NCBI GenBank assembly: GCA_000499405.2
Contig: HG738137.1
Span: 19,988,603-20,052,602 of the forward strand
Source of the DNA: Onchocerca volvulus
Taxonomy: Eukaryota > Nematoda > Chromadorea > Rhabditida > Onchocercidae
Reading direction: 5' to 3'
DNA length: 64,000 bases
The first letter of the stretch is position 1, and every line of letters starts with the position of its first letter. Under the pieces are notes generated by a model that was given only the letters and a program-made list of their open reading frames with translations, made no database searches and had not been told where the DNA came from. Positions 1-12,500 of the stretch are shown piece after piece. The translations under genes were made by a program, and so were the position numbers.

Positions 1-44
1 TCACATTTCAGCAAAATTATACTTCCTGAGAAATTAGGAAATAC

Positions 45-3000
45 CTGAAACTATTACATCCAGTTCACCATGTTCAGTGTCATTTAATGAAACTTCAAAA
101 CGAGCCGTTTTGCCACGTTGTGCACGTGCTAATGCATCACCACGTGCTCGAACTGATCCTGCATCACTTACGATACATTCGTATGGGCATTCTGAAATGT
201 AAGAAATGTCTGAATTACGAAAATTCCTAAGAAAGATCACAAAGTCATCACATTGTTTAAAAAAGTTTTAATAGGAAGAATTTAGAAACGAAAAATTTCA
301 TTTCATCCACTTTCATCCAAATAATCCTTTCCCGTTTTCTGCTAATCGTTAAATTTTCTTGAAATGTCAGATTAGAAATATCGCTGATAATGAAGAACAG
401 TGATTCGGGAAAACTTTAGACTAATCAATTGTCAGAAAAAATAAAAATTGATGTTAATGAAGAATCCCAAAAAACGAAAACGGTGTTTTCTCTTTTTCCT
501 CATACATGCATTCATCATACATAAAATCTTAAACATAAATATTGTCATATAAATGAAATAAAAAAGACGAAAGCGAACAAATTAGTGAAAAAGAAAAAAG
601 AAAACATGATTCGTCTGTTCTGACGAAAGTAGTTTGATTCATTTCAGGAACTGTACCCGGCAGAAGCATTTCATCGATCCTCACATCTATCAGATGAAGT
701 CCAACTTGTCGTGGTATAAACGAACATACGTGTAAACCTTTTTTGACACGTTTCATCGTGCATGGTATTTCCTTACCTCCACATGTTACTCGTACTGTTG
801 CATTCGATCCACCCGAACTTGACCAATCCACTAGAAATTATCAAATTTCAAAAATCAATTCAACTTCCGAAGTATTTCTTGACACTTTTTGATATAAAAG
901 AAAGACTCAACCATTAAAACGTTGTTCGACGCCAACACGATCGTTTTTCAGGCCGATCACTCGTACAGCACTTAAATCCAGTACCGAAATTTTGAAAGGG
1001 CTTCCTCGGACATGTTCATCACCTACAAGTACTGATACACTATGAACACCTTCTGTTCGTGGTGTAAATTCCACTTCGAATATTTCATCGGGAAGTTTCT
1101 TCAGTGATACTGGCACCGGATTTCGATCTGAATCTGAAAGATGGAAAAACTATGTTCAGATTTGTTTCAATACGAAATTTGCAAGATTCACAAGATTGTA
1201 TGGTTTTAAAATCTAGAGTTTCCAATGAAACATTTAAAACATATAAAAACATAAGTACTGCCGTATTCATACTTCAACAAAGTGACCATCCAATAATCCT
1301 CCGAGTCAAATTTTGCAATACAAATTTTTCTTAAATAACTGATTAAACAGATTCTCGATGTGAATATTATGATAGGATATTCAACCAACAATTATTCAAA
1401 AAGATTTTATTGAATAATTGGATAAAGAGATGTGCTAACCAACGATGGCAATAGATAAGTGCTTTCCGACATCAGATTCTGCTCGAAGAATCAATTTAGA
1501 TGACGAACCAACCAAAGCTTGTTCAATCTCATCTACAAGTACAGCACCGCGACCGCTTTGAATAACCCGAACGTACTGCCGTTCCCCATAAGGTACTCCG
1601 TTGATAAAAACATCTACAGAATAATGACCTGTTTCATGAAAGCTGAAACAAATAAAAAATGGAAAGGAGAATTAAGAAATTCTAAAAGCAGCAATCTCTC
1701 ATTCGAGATTATACAAATACATCGATCAGATCAAGTATCAGAAGTCAATTCAATACAAACTATCTCAAGCTTAGAATGTTTCAGAACAAGAATTATTATG
1801 AATAAAATTGCAAATGTCAAATCTATTCATCAGCTTTGTTGTTATCGATAAATTTTTAATATTACTATTATATTTTTTCTTTCTGTTGTGTATTCCATTT
1901 GAAAAACTATACTATCAGGCTATTTCTTTCAAAAAATAATTACATGCAAAAGGCTCGAACAATTCCATCATTTCCAACTTTTGTTTTTACTGGCAGTAAT
2001 TCATTTCTGGCATTTTTAATTTCTAGTTTCACATCCTTCTGCGCTGCATGACTTTTATCCACTGAAAAATAAAAAACTCCAAGAAATGAATATCAGGAGA
2101 AGGTAAAATATCTCAGAATACTTTGTTATTGGAATTAAATTTCTCTATATTCATCTCTTTGATTTCTATTTGAATGAAATAGTCGGTTATTTCAGTCAAA
2201 CCGTAACGCGGAATTGAAAAAAATTTCTTTTTTCTTTTTACCAGTTTTTTCTTCTATCATTTTCTAACCATTTTTTTTTCCGAATCAGCTCTCTCTGCAA
2301 TTATTCTATTTACAGATTTTAATATTTTAAATTAGATTTAAGGCAATTTACATTCAAAAATAAGCTCTTTGCCAGCAAGAACGGTCGATGGAATTCGGGC
2401 AATTTTCGGTAGACCAGAAACTTCCATCACAAACGGTCCGATACCAAGTTGTTGACCATTCACAACAATGCCAATTTCATGCTCTCCTATAGTGAACGAG
2501 AATATCATTAAGTTACAGATAAGCTTTCCAAAACTGATATTACCGACCAGAATTTGAAATATTTGATGATGCACAAGCTTTGAATAGTTTTTCTGATCAT
2601 TTTGATTGTCACGCATGCATTCTAAGCATTTATGGATTCATTCCAGTGATAAATCGCAATAGTGAAAATAACTTATTAGTTACATCTTCTACAATACTGA
2701 TGAAATTAACTTTAACAACGAACTATCAGTATCAGCAAAAAACGATACCTGATGTCAAAGGTCGAAACTGTACATGATATCCATTGGAAACTTTTTCCAC
2801 TTCAACATCCAATTCATGACCATGCGAATCTGAATTTCAGCATTCCTCTGTGCAACACCCAAAACCAACAAAGTACAGACGAAATACAAACAAACAAAGG
2901 ACAGAGACGGTGCAATTTAACAAGTAAAACAAAGACAAAGTTGAGTAAGCTCCAAGCAAAAGCATCTAAATCAACTTCTATCTAAAAGACATTTGTAACA

Positions 3001-3574
3001 AAGCCGGAGAAATGGCAACAAAGTCTGCAGTGTTGCTTCTGATAAATAACGCAACTAATTCCATCTCTTTTTCCAATTCAAGCAAATGAACCATTCATTA
3101 CCAATCTCATATTTTCACAAAGAAAAATCAAGACTTTCAGAAGGTTTCAAAGGTATTCTGGCTTAACATACATCTCCGGTTTTGTAGATAAGCAACGTAT
3201 TATAGCATTAACAATTTAGAGAAACCAACCAGTGACGACAACATTGCAATCAGTTTCACGTCCGCCTGTATCGATACTGAAGCCTTTCGTTTGTCCAACC
3301 TGAGCAAAAGAATTATGGATCTAAATAAGTTTCTGCTTTCCTTTTTATTGATTTTTAGAAATTCAGATTTCGATGAAAATAAAAAATTGTTTAATTTTAG
3401 ACCAGATGACAAAGAAATATAAAACGTTTCGAAAAACTCAGCATTATACCTGCCCTACAGTCAGATCACCAACTAGCCGAATTTCTTGTTCCGATCCTAC
3501 GCTATTCATCGGTGATGACATATCACCAGTCGATTGTGATAATCTTTCTCGCACTGGACAAACCATTGGTGAAC
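45..3574 (-). other. fln-2: Filamin repeats 13-16 and start of 17
   Basis: Residues of about 1844-2226. Repeat 13 contains HELDVEVEKVSNGYHV and EHEIGIVVNGQQL. Repeat 14 contains HYSVDVFINGVPYG. Repeat 15 ends HVRGSPFKISVLD. Repeat 16 has LPECPYECIVSD where GSPF would be. Repeat 17 starts AGSVRARGDAL and is cut by the donor at 43-44. The last exon ends in phase 1, so at least one more exon lies to the left of the window. Confidence 0.9.
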
Positions 3575-6500
3575 CTTAAACTTGTATAAATAGACGCTTA
3601 ATAACCATCTATTTATTAATGAACTAATTTCATTATATGCATCGCCAGTTCAGTGATTTCTGGTTATCATAAATCTTTTGAAATTATTGCTGAAATGGGC
3701 TGTGAAGCTTTACAAGCATCGGACGTAATAATACTACGAAATATTTAACTCTTTAAACGATTTACCTTTAAATGCTAAAAAAATGATGAAAGAATAATTT
3801 GATTTTCAATTTAACGCATAAACTTATTATTTGCACTTAGAATAATCTACTGAGTTCAAGTGCTCACTGCTATTAAAATAATATCTAATAATATAGGCTA
3901 AATTTCGTGCAAATAACAAATAATTATAATTACCTGGAATTGGATCTCCATTAAATCGTACACTTATAAGATGATCTTTAGCTTCTTGTGGTGTAAATGA
4001 AACCTTGAATTTCGCTTGTCCTTCCGCCTAAAAAATTAATGAATCAATAAAATCTTCGATTAAGCACCGTTTCTTATTCTTTCCCTTTCTTTTCTATTCA
4101 TTTATTAATCTCTATCATGCTAAGCTACTTTTCTCCTGCCTATCATTAGTAGAATCAGAATCGAAGTTGAAGATAAAAATCAAAGATAAAAATTAATGTT
4201 TCCATCCAAACCTGTACAAAATTTGGCACATTTCGATTCTCAACACTGACTATAATTTCCATATTACCAGCTCCAGCACGAGCAGCATCAATCGTGAATG
4301 TACAAGGATGTCCAACAACCGCTTCTTCGATGCATGATAGCTTGGCACATTTTGCATCAAATGCTTTGGAAGTAAACGGTGAGCCAGCAATCGGATTACC
4401 ATCACAACTTATATCAATCTAAAAATTAGAAGCTTTTGAACTTTTGAACTTTTGTGATGTCTATCGATTTTCGATATTAAAGCGTATCATAGGAAGATAT
4501 TCTAAATAATGGGAATAATGGGAAATGTTTCAAAAATATAAGAAATTAATAATGTCATCTCCTTGCGGATCATTTATTACAGATGAAATTTTAAAATATA
4601 TATGCGACAACCAGGCTTACCGTATCGTTTATTTTAAATACTGAGATGGCGCATATTTTATTTATGAAAAGCTACTTACTTGATGATTCCCGACGTTCTT
4701 CGGTGTGTAGGAAATGATGTATTTCTTATCGTCTGTATCACTTTTCGATATGTTAACCGGAATGTTGTTATTCTGCGAATCGGTAATGCGTATCTGCGGT
4801 AACACATCTTTCATACCTTCAACATTTACGTAAATTTGCGCTACTTGTCCAACCGGAATTCGTTCCAGTCCAGGACCCGAAATTGTTACCGATTGCGCCA
4901 TTACCAAATGACAGATGAATGGACTTCCTAAAATTAGTTCTATGTGTCATAAAAATTTAAAAATCAAAGCACCAGAATTCCTAATGAATTTACAATTGCG
5001 AAAAAACTATACTTTTTCACTTTCTGACAGTGCTCTAATCACAGAAAACGGTAATAACGAAAAGCATGAGCAATTTATCGATAGTTATTTTAACCTTCCA
5101 GACAAAGAACTAAAGTAAAAAATTTGGTGTTTAAATACAGGTAAAAAAAAAAGTGATTGTAAAACAAGAAATCCAAAAAAAACTATCGATAAATAATTTT
5201 TTTCTCTTATTTTTATTTTGCAGTCTATTGCTCTAATTAAAACCTTATTTTTGCTTTTTTTATGAGTTGGTTTGGTGGTTTTTTTTACATCTTTTTTATA
5301 GTAAAAACTAAAAATTAAATAATTTGCGACAAAATTGGAGGCCTTAACAGTCAACGTTTCTCTTCCTTCTTCTATTTCTTTCTTGCTTGACAAATAGGAC
5401 AAATGATGGCTTTGAGATTTACAACTGAAACAATTAATTGTAAAAAGATGCAAAAAAAAAAATGCCTAACAACCCCTGTATGTAGAACCAAATTTTTTTT
5501 ATAAAACAGAAATTGAGATTTTTCCAACTTTTCACACTCTGATTTCAATTATCAAAATTATCATTCTATTAAAAAGTTAATTTAGAATACGAAGATTTAT
5601 TAAGTGCTATGTTTTGTCTAAAAATCTAACAAATCGTCTAATTTCTGGCAATCTTTTTAATTTTTCCCTTACCTGGGACAGGTTCATTGTTGAAACGAAC
5701 AGATATGGTATGATCGGCAAGTTCTCTGGGTACAAAAGATATATCATAACGATGTTGTCCAAGTGATTGCGCCATCGATGGAATGCGTCCTTCGTTTACT
5801 GCTACCTCTAGGTTACCGACACCTGCTTGGCTTGCATCCACTATAAAATACAAGAAAAATCAGAACAGGACATTTGACCCAATGTTTCAGTGGGAGATAT
5901 GCCTGTTCTAAATATGAGACGAACTCAGAAAGTCAGACTGCAAAATTGATTTTGTGTAACGATGATTCTATATAAACTATAAAATAGATTATTTCCCGAA
6001 CTGCGATCATCACACAATAAAGCATATCGGAAATTTGTTATTTCAATTTTTTGCAAAAACAAACCGACGAAATGGACTGGTCTATCGATCACACTTTTGG
6101 GAATATCACCGACAATAATTTTCGCTGGATCATATGCTCGACAAGTAAATGGACTGCCTTGAACATCCATTCCGGCATATTTAACTTCGATTTCATGATC
6201 ACCTGAAACGATGAATTATTAAAATTGAGGGACAAAATGAAGCTCCAAAATGTTAGATCGTTTGATACGAAATCAAAAAAACAGAGAAAAGTGTTAAACA
6301 AAAAAATCAAAAAGAGAAATGATTTTAAAAAAAAAAAAATGGAATTTCTAAATATGTAATGCAGAACATTATCGAAATACCTTAAACCAAGTATCGCGAA
6401 AAATGAAAATTGGAACATTGATCAAAGAAAGTTGATAATATAAAGTTCTTCAAAAACTTACCCACTTGCATCGGTATAAACTCAACTCTCTTTACGCCAG

Positions 6501-9500
6501 GTTCATGATCAAACATGGAACTTTCAATTTTTTTCTTTTCTGGATCTGAAATGCAATTTGAGATGTACCCCAGTATGCTGGTATAATTCTCTTACCAACT
6601 TTTTTTTGAACCGAAAAATTTTGCAAAAATTATTGAAATTCTTTCATTTTCAATATTTGTAAAGTCAATTTTAAAATTCGCTGTCATTAGTTTTTCATCA
6701 AAAGATTTTAAAACTTGCCTATTACTGTAATGTCAAGCGATTCCTCGCCTTCCAGTGTAATAAGAATCTGTACTGGTCGTCCAATTCGACTCAAAGATGG
6801 GATTTTCGAAACACTTGTCCTCCTCTCCATTGGATGTTTCTTCTTCTTGACCTCTTTTCCCTAAGAAAATAAGCAAATAGATTCAGCGATAGACAACTTC
6901 TTGAATTTTCAACCTTCCCAATTTCGTTGTATTATTCAGATTTCACACAAAGAAATAAGAAGTAAACAGCAGGAAGGGAGAAAGAGCAACGATGCTTGCA
7001 TTACTCAATTAATTAATTAATTAATTAATTAATTTGTATGAAAATGAATATTGACCTTGCGTCAGGCAGTTCTAATGACGCTACTTCTATAGCGTGTTAA
7101 GACTGGAATTCACCCAGTAAAAACATCTTTTTTTTCATAAGTATAATACCTTATTTTTCTTTAGCGTTTCAGCCATCAACTTTTCTTCTTTCTCTTTTTT
7201 CATGCGTTCTTTTTCCTCTCGTTTTTTATCTTCCTTTTCCTTTCTTGAATCTTTTTTCTTTCCATCCACCAAGCTGCAACGAATCGTAAAACATAAATAT
7301 CAATTTTCGGCAAACAAAATTTAGTCTGTTTTATTATTTAAATTTGAAATTTAACAATCTTTCCGTTCCCTAATTCTCTCCCACATGTGGCTTCTTAGAC
7401 TTCAAAATTCACAACTCCATTTTTGAGAACATTTTTTTGTATTAAATTTAAAAGTACCAAAATTAAAACATACGCATTCTCCATTTCATCGAATGGTTTC
7501 CCGTCCACAATATTTACTTCAAATGGACTATCTAAAAGCAAGCAGTAAATTGATAATATCTTAAATTAAAACTGCCAAATCAAATAATTATTTTAAAATT
7601 AAGAAAATAATATATGTAGCAATAACCAGTAAAGAAGTCAAGATGAAAACTGGAAAAAGGAAGCTAACTTCACGACTAATGCCAATAAATAATTCAGCAT
7701 TTCGAAAACATTACTTTTGAGAACTTCCTTATTGAACGTAATGTTAACAGTATGCATTCCTGTGCTGGTCGGATTGAATGTCACCAAAAATTTGGCAGTT
7801 CCCGTTTCCAGTTGTGCTACATGAGATGGTATGATGATACCATCGCTATCCTTAATTGCCATTTCAAGATTCCCGAAACCTGCTCGGCCAGCATCAACTG
7901 TAACAATGATCTTTTCAGTTCCAGAGCATATTTGGAAATATTTAATATCACAATTGTAAGTTTGAAATTTCGATATCACAATTTTATATTTGAAATAGCT
8001 ATTGCTGCTTTGAACAAAAAAACTTCAATGATGTTTGCAGCCTTTTAATTCGGAGTACGAGAGCATATATATAAAATATATAATATCGTAATTTCATATT
8101 TGAAATAGCTGTTCTTTTTTGAATAAAAAAATTTCGCAAGACAGAAAAGATAATTAAAGATTCCTTTAAATGTTAGAATACTTCTTTCTTTTTTTTTTTT
8201 TTTTTTAAGATCAAAAGCGGAATTTACTGCCTTCTTCGAGATATTTTGTTTATCACCATTAACTTTCTAACTTATCAAATAAATAATGTATTATAGTGTA
8301 AGTAATTACTGATAGCAACATTATAATCAATTCTACGCATTTCATTTATACAATAGAATAAGATTCAAACTTTAAAAATCAAAATTTTTTTGAAAATTAT
8401 ACAAAATTTACTTATTTCTTCTTTTTTATGTTTCGCAGATTCTTGCCTAAATATTACTCAGTTCAAGCCTTCATTATGATCCTTTAAAGCTAACCGGTAA
8501 ATTCAACGGTATCATTGATAGTACTCTGCGGTGCAATTTCACCAACAATAATCTCGGATGCATCATAGACACGGATCGGAAAAGGACACATCGGATGCAA
8601 CGTATCGTTTACATAAACCATTACCTCAAATATTCAACTAATTATTATTTAACAAATCAGAAATTATTCAACTCCTGGCATAATTTTTTATAGACACAAT
8701 ACAAATGATTCAAAATTGTTTGCATACGGTGAAGATTCTTTCATTTCCAAAATATTTCGAAAATTAATTTTGAAATTAAATAAACAATGAGTCGAGAAAT
8801 TTCAATAGCTCAATTTATTTAATTAGCTTAAAATCAGAATCACATTTTTATGCATACAAAGAAAAAATCGCAAAAAAAAAATAAAGTTTTGAAATCAAAA
8901 TTGCGGTTGTTTTTAGATAATTTCAGCATAATTTTCAACTAAATGTCGGGGAATCAGATACTCATCAGACCCTTGAGAAATCAGATATTCAGCAGATCAC
9001 TCGAGGAATCAGATATTTACCAAATCATTATAATGCTTAATTCTCATAATAAGTACCTTGTGTGTTCCAACTTCTGTTGGTCGGAATGATATCTCGTAGG
9101 AATGGCGAGATTTCTTCACTTTCGGTTCAATTTCTTCGCGTTCTGTTCCTCCTTTCGCTGCTACTGTAAAATTCCCAAAAAGTAAAGATTAATTAACAAA
9201 ATAATCAAGAAATAAAAAATATAAACTATCCACAGTTGCAATCATAGTCAATAAGCAAATTATGATTGTAAGAATTGTACGACTATAGTAAAATCATCTT
9301 GGATGTTAGATTTTGCAGGGAAAACATGGAGAAAACTCTCTGCAAATCCCTTCATCGCGATAATTCATAATTAATATTATTTCCAGCAATTGATTCAGTA
9401 AATTTCAATCAACAATTTTCCCAATTCAATTTAATTTATGGCCCATTAATTAATGAACTGATTGAACAAATATGCAATTTCTAAATGACTCATACATTAT

Positions 9501-12500
9501 GTACAACTTACATGTTACAAAAACTTTGAGCTGATCATCTTTGCCAAGTTTCAAAGAATCAACTTTCACATCAACATCTTTTCCACGTCGTACTATCTCA
9601 TGCTTAGATGTTATCTTCGATTTACCAAAATTAAAATCATTTTCTTCAATTCTTTTTTTTTCCTTGTCCTATAAGCGACATTATATATCATTGAATAATA
9701 CAAGTTTAATTTATTTCAAATGATTTTCCTGTTGATAAATTCAGTCCAACAAAAAGCTGAAATGGTAGAAGAAAAGAAAATCGAATATCATGGATTGTCC
9801 AGCCATTCATGAATATTCATGAAAGAAACGCCAGAAAATTCTTCAGGCATTTTTCGATAATATTGCAAAATGTATAAACATTAAAAGCAATTGATCAAGC
9901 AAATGCATACAATATTTATGAATCCCATATGATCATTGATAATTTTTGCATTAATCATTTACTTTTTTGGAATTATCAAGAAAATTGTGAAGCTTTTTTG
10001 GAATTATCATGTTAATTGCAAAAAATAGGGATAAACAAACTTTTCCAAATTTCAGATTTAGCCTTGGAGTTGCTCGAGGTGTGGAAACAGGTGAAAGACT
10101 TGAGGGTTTTGAGTGAGATAATTCAAATTCGTCACGGTCCAGTGCTGGCATTGATTGCAAGTCGTCTTTCATCGATTTACTCGCTTCTTCCCGTTTTTCC
10201 TGTAAAATTTTGCTTAATAAAGATTAAATTAAAAAATAAAGAACTTAAACTTTTTAAATTCCCAGTTTTCACTTAAATAATTTGTTAGGCAGGATTAAAT
10301 AAAAAATAAAAAATGAATGAAATTAAAGGATACAATATTTTTTTGTGATAAAAAAACTTGAATGTGCAGTAATCCTAAAAGTGTAGTAGTTTGCTTATTT
10401 TTTACTTTCAAAAAAATATGATAATATTCGATGCGAGATTTGAAAAATAATTCCATTTAGATGTTCTGCAAAGTGACTGCATGATTGATATGATGATTTA
10501 AAAATAAGTGATAAAATCCATAAAACTAAATAACGAAAAACCATCATTTCATCTCAAAGCGCTTCATAGATCTACCAAATCACAATCAGGATCGCTTCAA
10601 AATTTGAAAAAAATAAAACAAGACTAGAAAAATAGAAATTCTTTTTAAATACATTCTATATTTGATTCCCCTGCAAATTAAGTTTTTCTGCAAATCTTAA
10701 ATTTAATTGGAATTTTGCCATACGTCAAGTTCTTCTTCGTGTCGGATTTTTTGTTCCTGAAGTTTCCGTCGTGTTCGTGGCGTCAATTTTGCTTCTTCCA
10801 CTATATCTGTTACACGGTTCTCTTGTTCGCTGTATTCAAATCTTGGTGGTCTGAAACAATATTGTAATGCCATTTCATTAAGCAAAATGTAGTTTAAGAA
10901 GAGTTCAAAATTTTGAAAAGCAATTAAAAAGTTACATCTGGAATAAAAATGCATTTTTTTTTTCCTTTAACTTCATCAAAATTAATAAATGAATTCGACA
11001 AACAGTTTTCATTTTCTCTTGTATCTCAAATTATTGATACAGATGGAGTAACTCACTTTATGTGAAGTAAGCAGAATTCTAGAAATTCGAAAAAAAAAGA
11101 AGGAATTTGAAATTGTAAAATTTTGAATTATGAGAAGAAGAAAGACTAAAATAGTGGTGTAAAATGACTAATACATATCAACAAAATAAGATAATACGAT
11201 GGGTCAAAAATATTCGATTCAATATCAAACGAAAAGAAAGGAATTAAAAACAAGATCAAGCTATAAGGAGGTCGCAAGAGGTCATCTCATCACTATAATA
11301 TCATCATTATAAAAATGATAAAATGCATAGTTTGCTCAGCCTACCTATTTTGGAATTATTAGAGTCTTGACCAATATCTAGAATTCAATCGGAATTTTTT
11401 TCAGCAAAAAATGGAAGAAACTGAAATTATTAATAGAATGAATAGACAAAAAAAAGGATTTTTTTTTTTTTGAAATGACATTGAAATTGAGATGGGAAGT
11501 TTGTTTCCAGTGTATTTGTTATAAAATATATCAACAGTAATTTCACTGTCATACCCTGTAGCAGCAATCCTACTGCTATTTATCAGCTTTGATTTAATCA
11601 ACGATTGAATCAATTTTTCATACTTTTCTGTCTATCTATGTGGTCTGATGTAATGTTGAGTGAGTCTTGATCAAAAAACATGAAAAAAAAAAGAGGAAGG
11701 AAAAATTATTGCTTCAAAAATGAGTATGTCTTTTGCATCATTCATCAAATGTCTCAAGTAGGGTGCTTTTTTTGACTCTTACAGCTCGATTGTTCAATCT
11801 AGAAATAATCTGTGAATTAGTGGGAGAAAGTTCTTCATCACTCTCCTCTATCGTTATCATCTAATATTCATCATCATTATCGAGATCATTATTGTTATAA
11901 TCGATAATCTGAAACAAATACTTCTAATTATCCTACACTAAACTTTTTTATTATGTTCATTGTAATTACTGAATTTTATTGTCTGCTTTTTCTCTGAATT
12001 TCTATGTCATGCAAGAATAATTAGATCTCTCAATTTATAATTTCTTTACATAATTTCTTCTATAATTTCTCTCCTCAGCCATGAGATGCAAAATCATAAA
12101 TTAGAACGAATAATTTTGAAAACTTCTTCAAGAAAATGACATGAAAAGATGTAAATAGAGATAGATTCCAATATGGTCTGATATTAATTTCCGTTCTCTA
12201 TAATTTAATTTTTTACAAGTTTTAAAATTTTTGGAATGATGAAAACAAATTGCGAAATATTCACTGAAATGTTTACCAGCAATGAGAAGAAAGTAAATGA
12301 GGGAAAAGTTTTTTTCCTATCTTTGAGATTGCTTATCATTATTCTGGCCACTAAAGATATTATCAGTGTATTATCAGCATTACTATTTGCCGTAATTTTT
12401 TGCAACACGAAATTATCAAAAGAACATCATTAAGTCCGCAAATTACGTACTTAATCAATTATTAAGATCATACACTGATACTGTACAAGAATATCATATT

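Larger units (their letters stand above)
7474..9668 (-). other. fln-2: Filamin repeats 7-8
   Basis: Residues of about 1189-1399. Repeat 7 starts near KHEIVRRGKDVDVKV, is poorly conserved, and ends HPMCPFPIRVYD. Repeat 8 contains VDAGRAGFGNLEMAI and ends VLKNSPFEVNIVD, where the Asn codon is made by the 7715/7531 exon junction. Exon 8495-8624 uses an atypical acceptor ATTTGAG. Protein continuity (GTHK then VMVYVN) supports that choice. Confidence 0.9.
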
